Origin: Zonotrichia leucophrys gambelii
Lineage: Eukaryota; Chordata; Aves; Passeriformes; Passerellidae
Length of the DNA: 64,000 nt
Direction of reading: 5' to 3'
Assembly: GCF_028769735.1 (NCBI RefSeq)
Contig: NC_088173.1
Location: 24,368,038 to 24,432,037 of the forward strand
The notes beneath the pieces were generated by a model that worked only from the letters and a program-made list of their open reading frames with translations, searched no databases and was not told the DNA's origin. This document shows, piece after piece, positions 1 to 13,300 of the stretch (the stretch's first letter is position 1; each line of letters starts with the position of its first letter). The position numbers and the translations under genes are program-made.

Positions 1-562
1 GTCCAGAGGGTTGAATGTGACAGATTCCACAGCCTCTCAGGGCCATCCACTCTGGTGTGTGCTCACTGCACAGTGAAGAAGTTCTTCCTCATGTTCAGGT
101 GGAACTTCCTGTCCATCAGGTTGTGCCCACTGCCTCCTGTCCTGTTGCTTGGCACCACTGAGCAGAGCCTGGCTCCATCCTCCTGGCACCCTCCCTGCAG
201 ACACTGACAGACATTGATGAGGTCCCCTCTCAGCCTTCTCAATGATGTACAGGCCCAGGTCCCTCAGCCTTTCCTTGTAAGAGAGATGCTCCAGACCCTT
301 AAACAACTTAGTAGCTCTTTTCTGGACGTGCTCCAGGAGCTCCTGATCTCTGTTGCACTGACTGTGGAGTCCGGAACTGGACACCACTCCAGATGTGGCC
401 TCACTAGGGCTGACAGGGGCCAGGATCACCTCCCTTGCCCTGCTGGTAATGCCCTTCCTGATGCACCCCAGGGTACCACTGACCTTCCTGGCCACGAGCA
501 CACTGCTTGCTCAGGGACAGCTTGTTGTGCACCAGGACCCCCAGGTACTTCTCCTGTCATTT
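1..562 (-). repeat. CR1-type LINE fragment, antisense to window, cut by left edge
   Basis: The minus strand reads as the end of a CR1 reverse-transcriptase region and its 3' part, with typical phrases such as GAGGGACCTGGGCCTGTA and AGGGGACCTCAT followed by the ACATGAGGAAGAACTTCTTC motif. Frames are disrupted, so it is a dead 5'-truncated copy. Its 3' end lies beyond position 1. It sits in the intron after e29. The right boundary is approximate. Confidence 0.85.
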
Positions 563-1208
563 TGGATGACAGGATACAACTTGAAGAACTGGCCATATTT
601 CATTGCTATGTGGTGGCAGAGTATTTCTGCTCTCTAGTTTGTGGCATATCTTTCATTACTAAAATTTGCTGTGTGAGCAGTGTAAAATATAAGAGCTAAT
701 CAAGTTCATTACTACAAGAAGATCAATCCAAATATAGACAGAGCCTGAAACATACCAACTTGTATTCCTAAACCACTTTCATAGTGGAATATTTGTCTTT
801 ATAACAATGTCTGTTCCTGCCACTTAACACAAGTACACACTGCATAACACACCATGTGGCATACGCAAGCTATGCATTTAGCAAGAGTGCAACAGATTTC
901 AAAGTCAGGCCCTCTGCCTGCAAAATGAGTGAAAGCATTTAACGGCTTTCCAAAAGTATTTAATTAAACTTGAAAAAACTTCTAGAATATCTATACATGA
1001 ACAGGGACAGCAGTGAATTTGTATTAGTAAAATTAATCACAATGTACTCATGGAAGAGCATTAACAACTAGAACTAAAACTGAAGCGGCAGAACAACTTT
1101 TATTTTAACTATCTGCCTTTACAAAAATGAAGAGCAAAGTACAGTCCTCTGCATTACAGAAGCCTGAACAAAGCATTATCTGTACTTTTTACACAAAACA
1201 TAACTTGC
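563..1208. other. Intron after e29, remainder
   Basis: AT-rich intronic sequence between the CR1 fragment and the GC donor of e29. I see no exon, RNA gene or further repeat here, and no sequence resembling the expected last TMEM131L exon. Confidence 0.7.
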
Positions 1209-1329
1209 CTGTTGTGGACAGAGGGGGTTTCTTGGATCATGCATGGTATATTATTCTCAAGGTTGTAGCTCAAACTGTTTGTCATGCAGACTGGCTGGGC
1301 AGGCCACAAGTCTCCTGTTGGGTAAAGAC
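1209..1329 (-). CDS. TMEM131L: TMEM131L exon e29 (most 3' exon in window)
   Basis: 121 bp. Reads (G)[18 protein letters not shown] then [20 protein letters not shown] and N plus two bases (AG). GLY--GDLWP--PVC-T-SL---LEN--PC-IQE---VHN matches human. The donor is CAG|GCAAGT, a GC donor. The next exon should begin with the human-like FIDW segment and is not found in 1-1208, so it lies beyond the left edge. Confidence 0.94.
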
Positions 1330-4300
1330 CTAAAAAAGGAAAGAGGAATGAAATACAGAGTAACAGGAAGGAGACTCCAAAGATTCTATCACATAGACAC
1401 TTTACTCTCAGATCCCTAAAAAGGACTGTCTACTAGAGAAAAAAAATCCAGAGTTACTAAGCAATTTTTTTGTGATGAAGGCCCGTCTTTAAACACATCT
1501 CAACATTTCTGTTTGTTAAAAAAGATGTATGTAAGACCTGAAATGAGAAACCAGAAACTCAACAAAACAGGGGAAGAAGTTCCTACTGAGGGTCCTTAAG
1601 TGTTCAGCTGCCAGTGCCTAGATGGCACACTTCCACAGAGCAGGAGAAACAGCAGGGATGCAATCCCCACTGGCCTCCTTGTGCCCACCCCTTAGTCACT
1701 AGTCACTAATCACCTCTGAAGTCCAACTACACAAATGCAGCAGGAACAGGGTCAGGTTTCTAACAGACTGGAGCCATTCCTGAACAGACAATTTGTGAAC
1801 TCATTAAATGTTGTATTTAGCCTCTAGCACAGATATTCATTGCGCTGCTCTTCATGGACTGCGTGCCCTGACTGCCCACAGATATTTGGTTCCTATCAAC
1901 TCTGAGAACTGGCAGCTGGAGAAAAGAAAAAATCAAATTAGCAATTTCCATAAGACAATGCTTGCAAAGTTGTCTCTGTTTCATTATTTCACATGACACA
2001 TATCAATATTGCTACCATGGAAGAAGGTTAATCAGCATTTGTATCCTATCAGACAGGTCAAACCTACAGCAGAAGGGCAGGGAGTGCTGCTGCCCAAAGA
2101 ACCACATGTCCTGACCAGCTTTCAAACTCCACCTCACCATGTAGCATGATGCTTTTATGAATCCCACTCAAAAAGCTAATATTACTTCCCTCTGAGATAC
2201 AAACAATGAAAACTCAAGAATTTTAACAGTGCCACACAACCTCACTCATTATTGCTGTCAAAGAGAGCAAGTCCCAACTGTGGATATTTAGAGAGAAAAA
2301 TGGTCATGTTTGATTTGGTGCCAAGCTTCACTTTAACACAGCAAGCAGTGCTCTTGATCTCCCAGCTGCATTGCTTCTGGACATTAATCTGTGCACAGCA
2401 AGAAGATGAAAAAAAGAAAGAAGACCTAGAACATGAGTTGAAAGCTAAATGCTGTCCTGACACAGAGAAGATGCAACAAAAAATATCAAGGTTATAAGCA
2501 AAAACTGTCAAGATTTTAAGCCTTCATTTGCTAACTTTGCACCCAACTTGCTTAGAAGCAAGTAAGTTCTAGTAACAATGTGTCTATCAGGTTGGTGCAT
2601 GTGTAATTAGCAACATCACTAAAACTGCTTGGCAAAGTGTGAAAAAAACAGCTCCAGTTGTTAATACTGACCTTTGTTTTTGTCAGGATCTGCAGCTATG
2701 TCAGTGAAATTGGGACATAAGGTCTCAGGATATGGGGGGATGCTATTCATGTCTCTGCTGAATGAAAAGAAAATTTCATTTCTTAAGTCTCATAATCCAA
2801 ACTATTTCAAAGGAAATATACAGAGATGTAGAAAACATTCTAATGACCATCATAACTGCTATTGTGCTATTGCTTTTCCACTGTCCTGATTCTTCCTATT
2901 TCAGAATTACAACTGTGCAAATTTTAAAAGTTTTTTTCCAATTAAAAGCCAGCTACTTATCACACATGCAAAATGAATGAAATTAATACACCTTAATTAC
3001 CCCATTTTTATTATCCAGTTATCAACCTATTGCAAATTAATTCAACAGTTGTTCTCTAAAACTGGAAAACAAGCTGCAGTTCATGAACATCAGTAGGACC
3101 TCTTATAATTTTTGAACAACTTTCAGGTAAGTTAACTTTTATGTCCATGAAGACACACAGAGACACATGAGTGTGAATTTGGTATTTATCAAAGCCAACC
3201 CATCAAAGGAACTAGTCAAAATGAATAAAAGAAAACATTTTCAAGCACCAGAATCCCAAAGGACAAGGATTGGAATATTTCTCCTTGTGAAAACAGAGAG
3301 TGGTCAGTGAGAAGTGAAATGAGGATTCACAGCAATAAAACTTGTAGATGCTATCTCTACTGCAGTAAAGAGGGAGAAAAGAATGTGGGGGAGAGAGGAA
3401 TCAATTATCATGCTGTATATCCTACGAGAACATTATTCCCATTAAAAAAATAGCATCAACTTGAAAGTCTTATTCCCACCTTTTTAAAAAAAATACAGCT
3501 AAGCAGTAATGGAAATATAAGTTGCTAGGATCTGGAAGAAGTCAAAGTGGAAAACCAATTTCCATTTTTTTCCATTTGGAAGCTTTTATTGTACTTATGC
3601 AGCATAATCAATTTTTGCTTATATCTTCTCAGGTACTGAAGATTATTCTTCTTCCAACTAGTAAGGACAATCAGATGATCATAAAAAATTACAAGATAAC
3701 AGGTGCCAACAGGTATTATTTACCAAACTGAGACAAGACTTCCAGTTGGTGGTGTTTCTTTAATGCCTTACAGGTGTAGATTCAATTTTTTTACCTGGTA
3801 TTGCAGATGTTATGAGACAGATTTAGAGTGATAGGAGTTTCAGATGGAAAATCATTTTGTGAAATATTCTCTCCTAAAGAAAAGAATGACTGTGAAAATC
3901 AAAGATCCTTAAAAAAGAAGTATGCACAGAATATACATCCACGCAAACAGGATTATCAATGGTGTTAATCAAGTTTTCTCTCATACTGGATTATCACTAA
4001 CTGCATCAATTTCAAGGCATGCTACCTAGATCCATAGTCTTAACATGTATTTTATGATTTAGAAGTGATTACCACAGTCTTGAAGGAGAGGTTCCTTGTT
4101 ACTATCAAATAAGGTCTGAATTTAGAATTACTTATTTTCTTTTTTCTTAGGAGGCATTATAATTTGAACAAACAGGAGAGTCATATACACATGATTTGTT
4201 ATCTATTAAATCACAGGTTCAGACAGATCACACACTATCATTAAGAAGTGTAAAGTTTTATACATACACAAATAGACATGAAGTTTCTGGATATTTTTAA

Positions 4301-7300
4301 ATAATTCAAACCATCTTTTTGCAAGTACCCAAAGCTGGGTTTGCTGGTGTCACTTTAGTACTTTAAAATTTACTTCTAGTGCCACATCACTCTAATTATC
4401 TAAGGATAATTATGGCAATGACTTTCAACTACTTTAGTGATATTCAGGTATTCAAGAATTGCAGTAAAGAAGCACAGCTCCCATTTCTCATACTAGTCAA
4501 GTGGCTCAGGTGTTCTGGCTATTTACACCTCAAATACACCTATCCAATGCCAGCTCCTCAAATCTGAACTGCTTTCACACATTCCTCATTTGTGCATTAC
4601 TTAAATAGTTTTAATGTTAAAAATCCCCAAATAATGTGATGAATCAAAGGCAGAAATTGCTTTGGCTATTCTGAGTGCCTCTCAGTTCTCCCATCCTTCC
4701 ATGACAACTAACTGTGCATATTGCTTATTGAGGAGCCTGACAGTGATCTTCATCTTCATGAAATGTGTGTACTTCTTGTCAGGTACAACAAAGTTCTTTA
4801 CATCCCTCCTTGTGTGTCTAAGGGGTGCTCTACAAAAGACGAGTTCATGTACCCCATGCTGTGGTAGGCCTTTCCAATCAGCAGGAAGGCTAAAACTCTG
4901 TGCTCTACTGTGAAGAGGAGCTGTTTGCAAAACTTACTGGATGGAAGAAAATGCCTGGTAGTAATCATTGGCTTTTTATCTCCATCTGAACTGCTGGTAC
5001 TGCTCCAGCTACCCCAGCTCCCTCGACTTGCACGAACGCTTCCTGACGAACTTCCACAATCTGAGCTTGAATCAGAACAAAACTTCTCCAAACACTTCTT
5101 TTTGGACCGCTGATAAAAGTTTTCTAAAAAGTTGGGAAAAACAAAACAAAAAACCAATCAAGAAAACAACACAACATTTAAGAAAGTCTTGTCAGGGAAA
5201 AGTAATCTGAATCACGAATTTACATGGATTCTCTGAATTTACTGATGAGAGAAGAAATATTTGCTGGTAGCTTCAGTAACTAGACCAGCCCCTAACATAA
5301 GGAGTTTCTGATGTACATGATATCCCAGTAACATGAATGCAGTGATGATACAGTGCTGCTACAGGCCATAGGTTCGAAGAGAAAGTGCATACTGTCCTTT
5401 GAAATAAATACATTATACTTCAGACATGAAACATATCCTGGCTGTAGGAACATGCCTATGATAAAATGGTGCAAGTAATGAATTCATAAGTGATAGATTC
5501 TCTTATTATCTTAGAGATGCAAAGGACAATCCTATAGAAATTGATAACTTTCTTCAGATCTCCTCTTCCCTAAAGCCAGGGAAAACAGATGATTAAAATC
5601 CTGATGGAAAGGCAGGAAGCAGGTATCCAAGCTTTATTTGAACACAAAACCAGACTACCAGTCTGTCTTTCCTTCACCAAGAGCTGATGGATCATTGCTT
5701 CAGACTGATTCACTTTCTGGTCTGCACCATGAACCATCCCCATGGAGAAGCACACAGAGCCCTTCAGAAGTGAGCAGCTATTATTTCGGGCACTGTGTCA
5801 TACCAGTCCTGTCATCTTCACATCAGAGTTAAAAGGGAGAAAAGCACAGGTCTCTCAAGTAAGGAATGCTCTACTGCCACAAAATTCACATTGTGTTTCT
5901 TTCCCCATTTTAAGATAATTAAGACTGCATACCTGTTTCTCCCTGTATGGACAAGTTCCCAGCTTTTTGGTCTGCTTTACAATTTTCCCCGTTGTTCTGA
6001 GGACACCAGGCTCTTATTCCAATATTCGCTCTCAGATCCGGCCTTTCAAATTCACTGCACATATGCTTCAATTCACTCTGCTCAGGGACCCTAATAGAAC
6101 CACACCCCAAAAAAAAACCATGCTTGCATTTTACATTTCATCTGCAGTTTTCCTTTCCAGGCATTAAACACTTCAACTCACACAGCTATCAAGGCAAAGT
6201 GCAGGGGAAGCAGTAGGTTTGGGACTCTTATTCCCCAACTTTACAGAAACCTAAAAAACCTTTCACAAAATGCAATATCCTACCACACAGACTACTACTT
6301 CTTAGGGGGTGAGGCAAAATGACATGTGCATATTTAATTCCATTCTCTAATGCACCTGGCAGAAGGCAATCAGATGTTGCAGTGATAAGCACACTTTAGC
6401 AGTGTACAAAGATCTAGATGCAAAGAAAAATGTGCCCTGTGCTCATTTCACTGGCACAACTATAACTAGAGTAAAATCCCAATCTGGAGCAATCTTAACT
6501 TTTTGCTAGTAAAGGTGGAATGAAATGTCTACATCCAATACCATAATCAGAGAGTACTGAGGAAAAATGATTAAAAGTCAGCTGTCAAATTTCTGCAGAA
6601 ATGGAACAGTTCCATCTTAACTCAGAAAGCAGCAACTGCTGAATTGGTTCAGGGAACAGACACTAAACTTCAGTATTTCACTGCTTATTTTTTATCCTTC
6701 CTATCTACAAAGGTGTGCATCCAGCAAAGATTTACACATGCACCGACTTCCCACAAAATGAACAGAAATGTGTGTATAACAGCCCTTTCAGATTTACAAT
6801 CTCCTTTTAGAGTCCACTGACCTCAATAGAAGCACTCGCAATAAAAATTAAGTCTGTGAAGGCTTTGTAGCATTGTGACTTTAATTCAAAGGGCTGGGGG
6901 AGGGGAAGGCGTAGGATTTTCTCCTCAGTAGTGTTTCTATTCTAAAAGGAGTTTGTAACCAGTATTTTTTAATAATCCATACAAGTTGAATTTAAAATAT
7001 ATTAAAAAAATAATTAAAAGTAATTTACAACTGACTTTAAAATGCATTAACACAATTCTCAGGGGGAAAAAAACCCCTAACTTTCCACAGTGCTCACTCA
7101 ATATTCTTTACAATCTAGTGCTGATCTAGTTTAAATCATAATAGCAAAAATGAAAGCCACACTCTCATTTCTGCACATTTCTCTCCCAAAATTGGTAGAG
7201 GACAACATCCCCCCAGTTACTCAATATAGCAGATGAGTCTCCTGAAGGTGGAATCATTTCAACAATTTTATTTTCCTTTTTTCAGTGAAGAGAACACATG

Positions 7301-10300
7301 ACTAGAACTTCTCCAGACACTACACAAGGGGAAGGAAGCTAACCATCCAAACTTCAGAGACAGCACATTCCAGACTCTAACAGAGAGCTACCACTGCTAT
7401 GCAGAATGGGCTGCATCTATCTACATGCAGATTTACACATGGAATATTTTAAAATTTTTTGTTTTGCTGGTGATATTTAGTAGTGCACATTCCTAAAAGT
7501 AAATGCTCAGGACAGGATTAATGTGTGTTTACTTAAATAGATAAAGTAATCCTGCCTAATGTATTATGCAAAATCTGCAGAAACATTACAGCAACTCTGG
7601 GTTTCTTCATGATTTGGTGAGGCAATACATACCTTGTGGATATATTTACATTCTTCTTCTTATTTTTCCTAGATGTTCTATTTCTATTCCAATTCATATT
7701 TGGTACATTTCCTTCCTTTTTATCCTGAGGCTTCTTCTTTCTATATGCATCTTCTTGCTAAAGGCAAAAATACAAGCTGAGACATTGTAAAATGAACTTA
7801 ACTTAGTCAATGAACTCCACTGGATTTTTCTAGCTAAGTTTCTCTGGACAGAATGGCCTGACCCAAATGCATAGTTACTTCATGATTTAGTAGCTTTCCA
7901 CAGCACATCCTCTTTCCAGCACCATCACTTTAACCAGCCTTTCCAAGACTCTGTCCATCAAGACAGCAAGAGATGATGAGATAGGAATTTCTGAATTCCC
8001 AAACTTAGCATTTTCCCTTTCACAGCATCTAGCTCTGACTTTCAGGGAAATAAAAAAATGGAGGGAGAAAAAGTAAAGCAGTCAATAAAATTCCCAATGT
8101 GCTAAAAACAAAAAACATCTGCCAGATTTATGATCAGCTGGTGTGCAAGTTCAGCAGCAATAAATCCTCCCTTTCCTCAGCAACTGGGGGCAGTGGGGGA
8201 AGGCATTCATTTGAATTACAGCTGAGGAAATTATGGAGTAAGTTACCAGCAAATACTAGTCATTTCAAGAAATGCAAGAAACAAACTGAGCACCATCAGC
8301 CACATGGGCAAAGAAGTTTGTAACAACAATTCCCAAAGCAAGACAAGACCATGTCTTTTCTCACATATTCTCCAAGCAATGTAAGCAATTCTTCCTTACA
8401 CCTTTTTGCCATGGGATTTATATCCAGTACACAGAATATAAACATAATCCAGATTCTCAGGTTCACTAATTGCCTGATAAAGTTCTTTTAGTGTTTTATG
8501 CTGCCTGCAACAAAGGTACAGTCTTGATGTGTTATCATACTCAGAAACTAGGGGTGAAGAACGATTCTTCTCAGCAACTGCATAATCTGCTAAAGGGCTT
8601 CTGCCTGCTGTACTCCCAAATGCAAGTTTCTGATGCAAAGCCCTGGGTTTGGAGATCAGGTCTGCAAGTGAAGGCCAACATGCCCACTTCCCCTGCAGAG
8701 AATGTTCCCACATCATTAGTGTGGCTGACAGCTGGCATTAGATTCCAGTATGCTTGTGCCTGCTCTAACAGTAACAATCTCTGGCTGTAATATGGCTGTT
8801 TTGATTTTTACCCAAGCTGTTCACCATTCCACAAAGCAGCATGAATACACAATGGATGTGGGACAGCACATTGCACTCTTCCTCATTCATCTGATTTACA
8901 GCATTTCAGGTCTGTGACTCTACAAAATAGTCCCTACATACACATACATATCTATAGGTATATATATATGTACATAAACTATAAAAAGAGAATTTCAAAT
9001 TTGAAAAGGAGAAAGATCACAATACCAACCTCAGAAGAAGTAATCTCCTCTTTTCCACAGCATGGAGTCTCTTCCTTGGGTCCCTTACTAATCTTTTTCT
9101 CTGTGGAAGGCTTTAGGTTGATCTGCTTTTTTGAAGTCTCGCAGTTTTCTGTTTCATTCCTGAGAGGCACTTGCTGGCTATTCCCTACAATTAAACAATA
9201 ACAACTGTTTGCATGGGAAGAGAAGGGACTCTCGGTCATAACCACATACCTTTCTTTAAAAACAGCCTTGTATTGCTTTCCAAAACACAGGAGACTAATG
9301 TCTAGGCTGATGATACTGGAAAATTTTAAAACCAAAAGCTAATACAATGTAAAAATTGTATTAGCAGCTGCAAAAAGTAGCTTTGTGCTGGTTCATGGTC
9401 ATGAGCACACCACTCCCAGTGCACACAAAGATTACACAAGTTCTGCTCATCTCATCTGAATTTGAGCTACTTGGTAGAATTTGAAGCTAGAGAACACTGG
9501 GTTAAAAAACAAAGAGGAAAAAACCCCTGCAAGCTGACTAGGGAGAAAGGACAGCCTTTACTTGGTGCTTGACACCTCAGAAGTGTCCTCTGCATTCACT
9601 GTGAAGACAAAGGGAAGTCATCCTTTCTTTAGCATGGGTTCCACACTAAAAGTTCTTTTACCTGAGAGGCTTATGAGGAAGAAGAATTATTTTGATCTAA
9701 GAGTCCAAAAGATGAAAGATTCAAGAGGAAGCCTGCCTCAACAACTAGCTCAGCTGAGTCACATTGCTCTGCCTGGGCCAGGACAGGACAGAATTCACTT
9801 TGCCTCTGATTGGTTCCAGGTATCTCAGAGACCTGCCCTACATCCACAGTGGTCTGCTACCAAGGCTTTCAGCTGCTCTGTGTAAGAAATGTCATCATTT
9901 ACTGAACTGAAGTGGCCTTCTCAACAGGGAAAAGCACACCCAAATGTTTTTACAGTTTCCTACCAACCAACCACAACACCCCAGCTCTGAGTCAGATACC
10001 AGCTCCCCTCTGGAGCACATGAGAATGAAACACCAGGCGAGGGAGAGTGCCAGAGCTCTAAAGAATGCTCTGCTGCTCTCCAGCATACAAACATGTGAGT
10101 ACCTGAGGTTCTGAACTCCCTGTTTGCACAAAACCAGTTCTGTAATGATAATCAAAGTACAAACACTGCAACATGGTACTTTTTAGACTTAACACATCCT
10201 ACTAAATGTCTTGAAACACAGAAATATTACATGCCTGATAGTGCAGAAAGCCACAACTGCTAATAGACAACAAGAGAGATTACCTTTAGTGCTTTACTAC

Positions 10301-13300
10301 TGAATATAATGAATTATCTCCTAATTCAAAGCAAAGAATAAGCAACAATGCATTTTAGGAGCATATGACGAATACCTCAAAATACTCATATTCAAAATAT
10401 ATCTCAAAATACCTTGTAAGAATGAGTGAAAATATCTTGCCTTCACCTGAGCTTGCACGCTTGTATCTGTTATAGCTCACAGGTAACAACACAAGAAGCA
10501 ACAAGCCCATGGTAGCAACTAAATAAGACAGCAGGGCCTGAAATCCCTCTCTGATGGCTCACTCCCTAAATAAACTGCCACAGTTACAGCAAATGCCAGT
10601 TTTCACCATTCAATTACTTTGCCAAGTGCCTCAGTAAAGCCAAGCTTCCAGAGGATACATTCTCCTGTCCTGCTTTTGATTTCTCCCAGGTGTACTTCTG
10701 CTGTTCTTAAAATTTTGAATTGTGAAGCTAAGAGGTAAGACTTCCCAGGCAGCCTAGCCTCACAATTTCAAAAAAAGAAAAACAAGATAAAAAAAATACA
10801 GCTATGCAATTACTGTGGAAAACACTGATTTGCAGATTCTTACACAATAAAAGTTCACACTACCCTGATAAGGTTTTCCTTATTTTGGGTGGTTTTATCG
10901 GAGGAGTTCTGAATATCTGTTTCTGACTGTGCTTGCTTGGTGATTCAACCACCATATTTTCAGTGGACCTGAAAATAGCAAACTGGGATCCTTCCGAATA
11001 TCTGACAAGGGCAATTTGTGTCTTATAAGCAGATCTATGACATCAATTAGTTTAGCAGTTTAAATGCTACAGCAACAAGCTTGAAATTTGTAAACCAAGC
11101 AAATTTATGATTTATAAAACAACTTTAAATGTAAGCTGCTTCCTTGGGAATGTAAACAGACAAATCACAGTGAACACATAAGAAACACCACAATTTCCTT
11201 GTCCTACGCAAAAGACAAAATCCTGATCACAGTGAACTCATCAGAAGATTTCACTTAGTAATTTAGACTGATAGAATTTGAGAAAAAATTACCGCTAGTT
11301 TTCCTTATTTCTTGCAGTTCTGGCTGTTGTTGAGGTGAATTTCTGGGCAAGTGACTTTCAGGTAGCTTCTTGGACATCTTCACAGAACAGAACTCCTGTT
11401 CTTTGTGCTCAGCTAGATTTTCTGAAGTTTTAAGGTTAGTTTCCTTAGGAAACATACATGTTTGAAGATCTTCCTTCAGATCACACTCTGAAGAAGTATT
11501 TTTAACGAGAACTGTATTTTTCAGTGCACTTTCTTCTTTACCCAGAAAGTCTTCTGGAAGAGTTAAATTCTTGTTGACGTTTATGCCATTTGCATATTTC
11601 AGAGTTACCCAGTTCTCACTGACAACATCAGTGCAAATGTCCTCTTTTGGTGCTGAGGTTTGGTTCTCTGCAATCTGATTCTGTTTCTCATCAGCAGCTG
11701 CAATGGCACTGCCAGCTGCTGTGTTTGGTTTCTGCTTACTGTAGTAAACTGAACATTTGTGTTTCTTCTGAGAGTGGCTGTAGGTCGCAGGACTTCTCTT
11801 TGCCGCACTCTGACTTCGGCTGGAAGAAGTGCCTACAGACAGGAAGCCCTTCCCTTTACCTTTATCTGAGGAACTATAGGAATCCATAAATGTCTTGCAG
11901 CTTCCCCTTGAGGGAAAAAAAAAAAAAGGTATTTGTTTTTCTTTACAAAGCAATCATGAATTGTTTTATGAGATATTGTTGTAAGAAAATAAATGGGGGC
12001 ATATTCACAAGCCATGAAATTGCTTTAGGTCTTTAATTTACCATACCAGCTAAGCACATTCTGATTTCAGTGAGAATTGAGCAACACTCTAAGTATTTGC
12101 TCAGACTTCCAACACACTTACATGCTTCAATGAGTAAATGCCTGACTGACGACTCAAGAGGGTCAGATTGAGAACCATCAATGCATTTTCCATTCTCTCC
12201 ATGGCTGTCAACCTGGGGTATCCTTTACTTTCATCACACAATTTTTACCTTATGTATTACTTGCAATATTCAAGATTAATAAACCCCTGAGTTCCTCCAT
12301 TCCTCCTGGTTTGAGGTGGAAGTTCTCTAAAAAAGGCCGCTTGGAACACTTTAAACCAGCACACAGCAATATCAGTGAGGGTCAGACAGAAAGCACCACT
12401 CCACAATAAACACAGTAGAAAAGAAGAAAAAAAAAGTATTTTTACTTGTAGGAATCAGAGCTGATTACGTCAACAGAGTTGCTGTTCTGCTGTGGTGAAG
12501 CACTAGGATTTGGCCTCTGTCTTGATTTCATGAACTCTGCTAGAATATACTGGGCTTGCTGGAAGGCTATCAGAATCACTCCAAGCAGGGACAAACTGCC
12601 AAAGAAAACAATAGTTACTGGTATCTACAACTTTCAAGAATATTCAGTGAAAAGGTTAAAAAGCTTCTAACAAGATACACTTCTCAAGTATTTTTTTGGT
12701 AAATTCTACATAAAAAGACATACAAACTCAAAACACAGCCTTAAAAATGATAGTTGTAATAGTATTTTCTTTTCCTTTTTTTCCTTATAGGCCTTACTAG
12801 TCATTAGCTCGATAAAATAACTCACTCATGAACTTAAAAAAAAAAAAAATAGAACAAAGAAAAAGCTCATTCTAAAAGAGATAATCCTTGAAAGTAATTC
12901 AGAAGTAACTGTGTTGTAGTCTTACACCATATCATATTATGATGCATGACATCATATCATAATATGACCTATCAGCCCACTGTTCATTTATGATAGACAT
13001 CATCATTATTTAGGTATTTATTAAATACTGTTTCTTTCTTTTCCTAGAGAAAATGCTGGCATAAAATGAGCTACAAATGCCATCATACTTCTGAACTAAA
13101 AATTTAGATGCAAAATATCCTCTCTCTCCACGGTGTACTAATTGCATCAAACATATATGGATCAAAACAAAAATCTTTCTAATTCATCAAACCACCATCT
13201 CAATCATGTAGTGTAAATTTTGTTAGCAGGAAAACAGAATGAAAAAATCCTGTTTTTTCAGATCCCTGTAATCTTCTGTTGCATCTAGAAGCAGGCAAAG

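Noticed and set aside
37..699. Open frames of 154 (minus) and 161 (plus) codons at the left end
   Set aside because: Both lie wholly or mostly within the CR1 LINE fragment; they are a decayed repeat and its antisense, not genes.
11647..11889. 80-codon plus-strand frame
   Set aside because: It is the antisense shadow of the conserved large exon e22.
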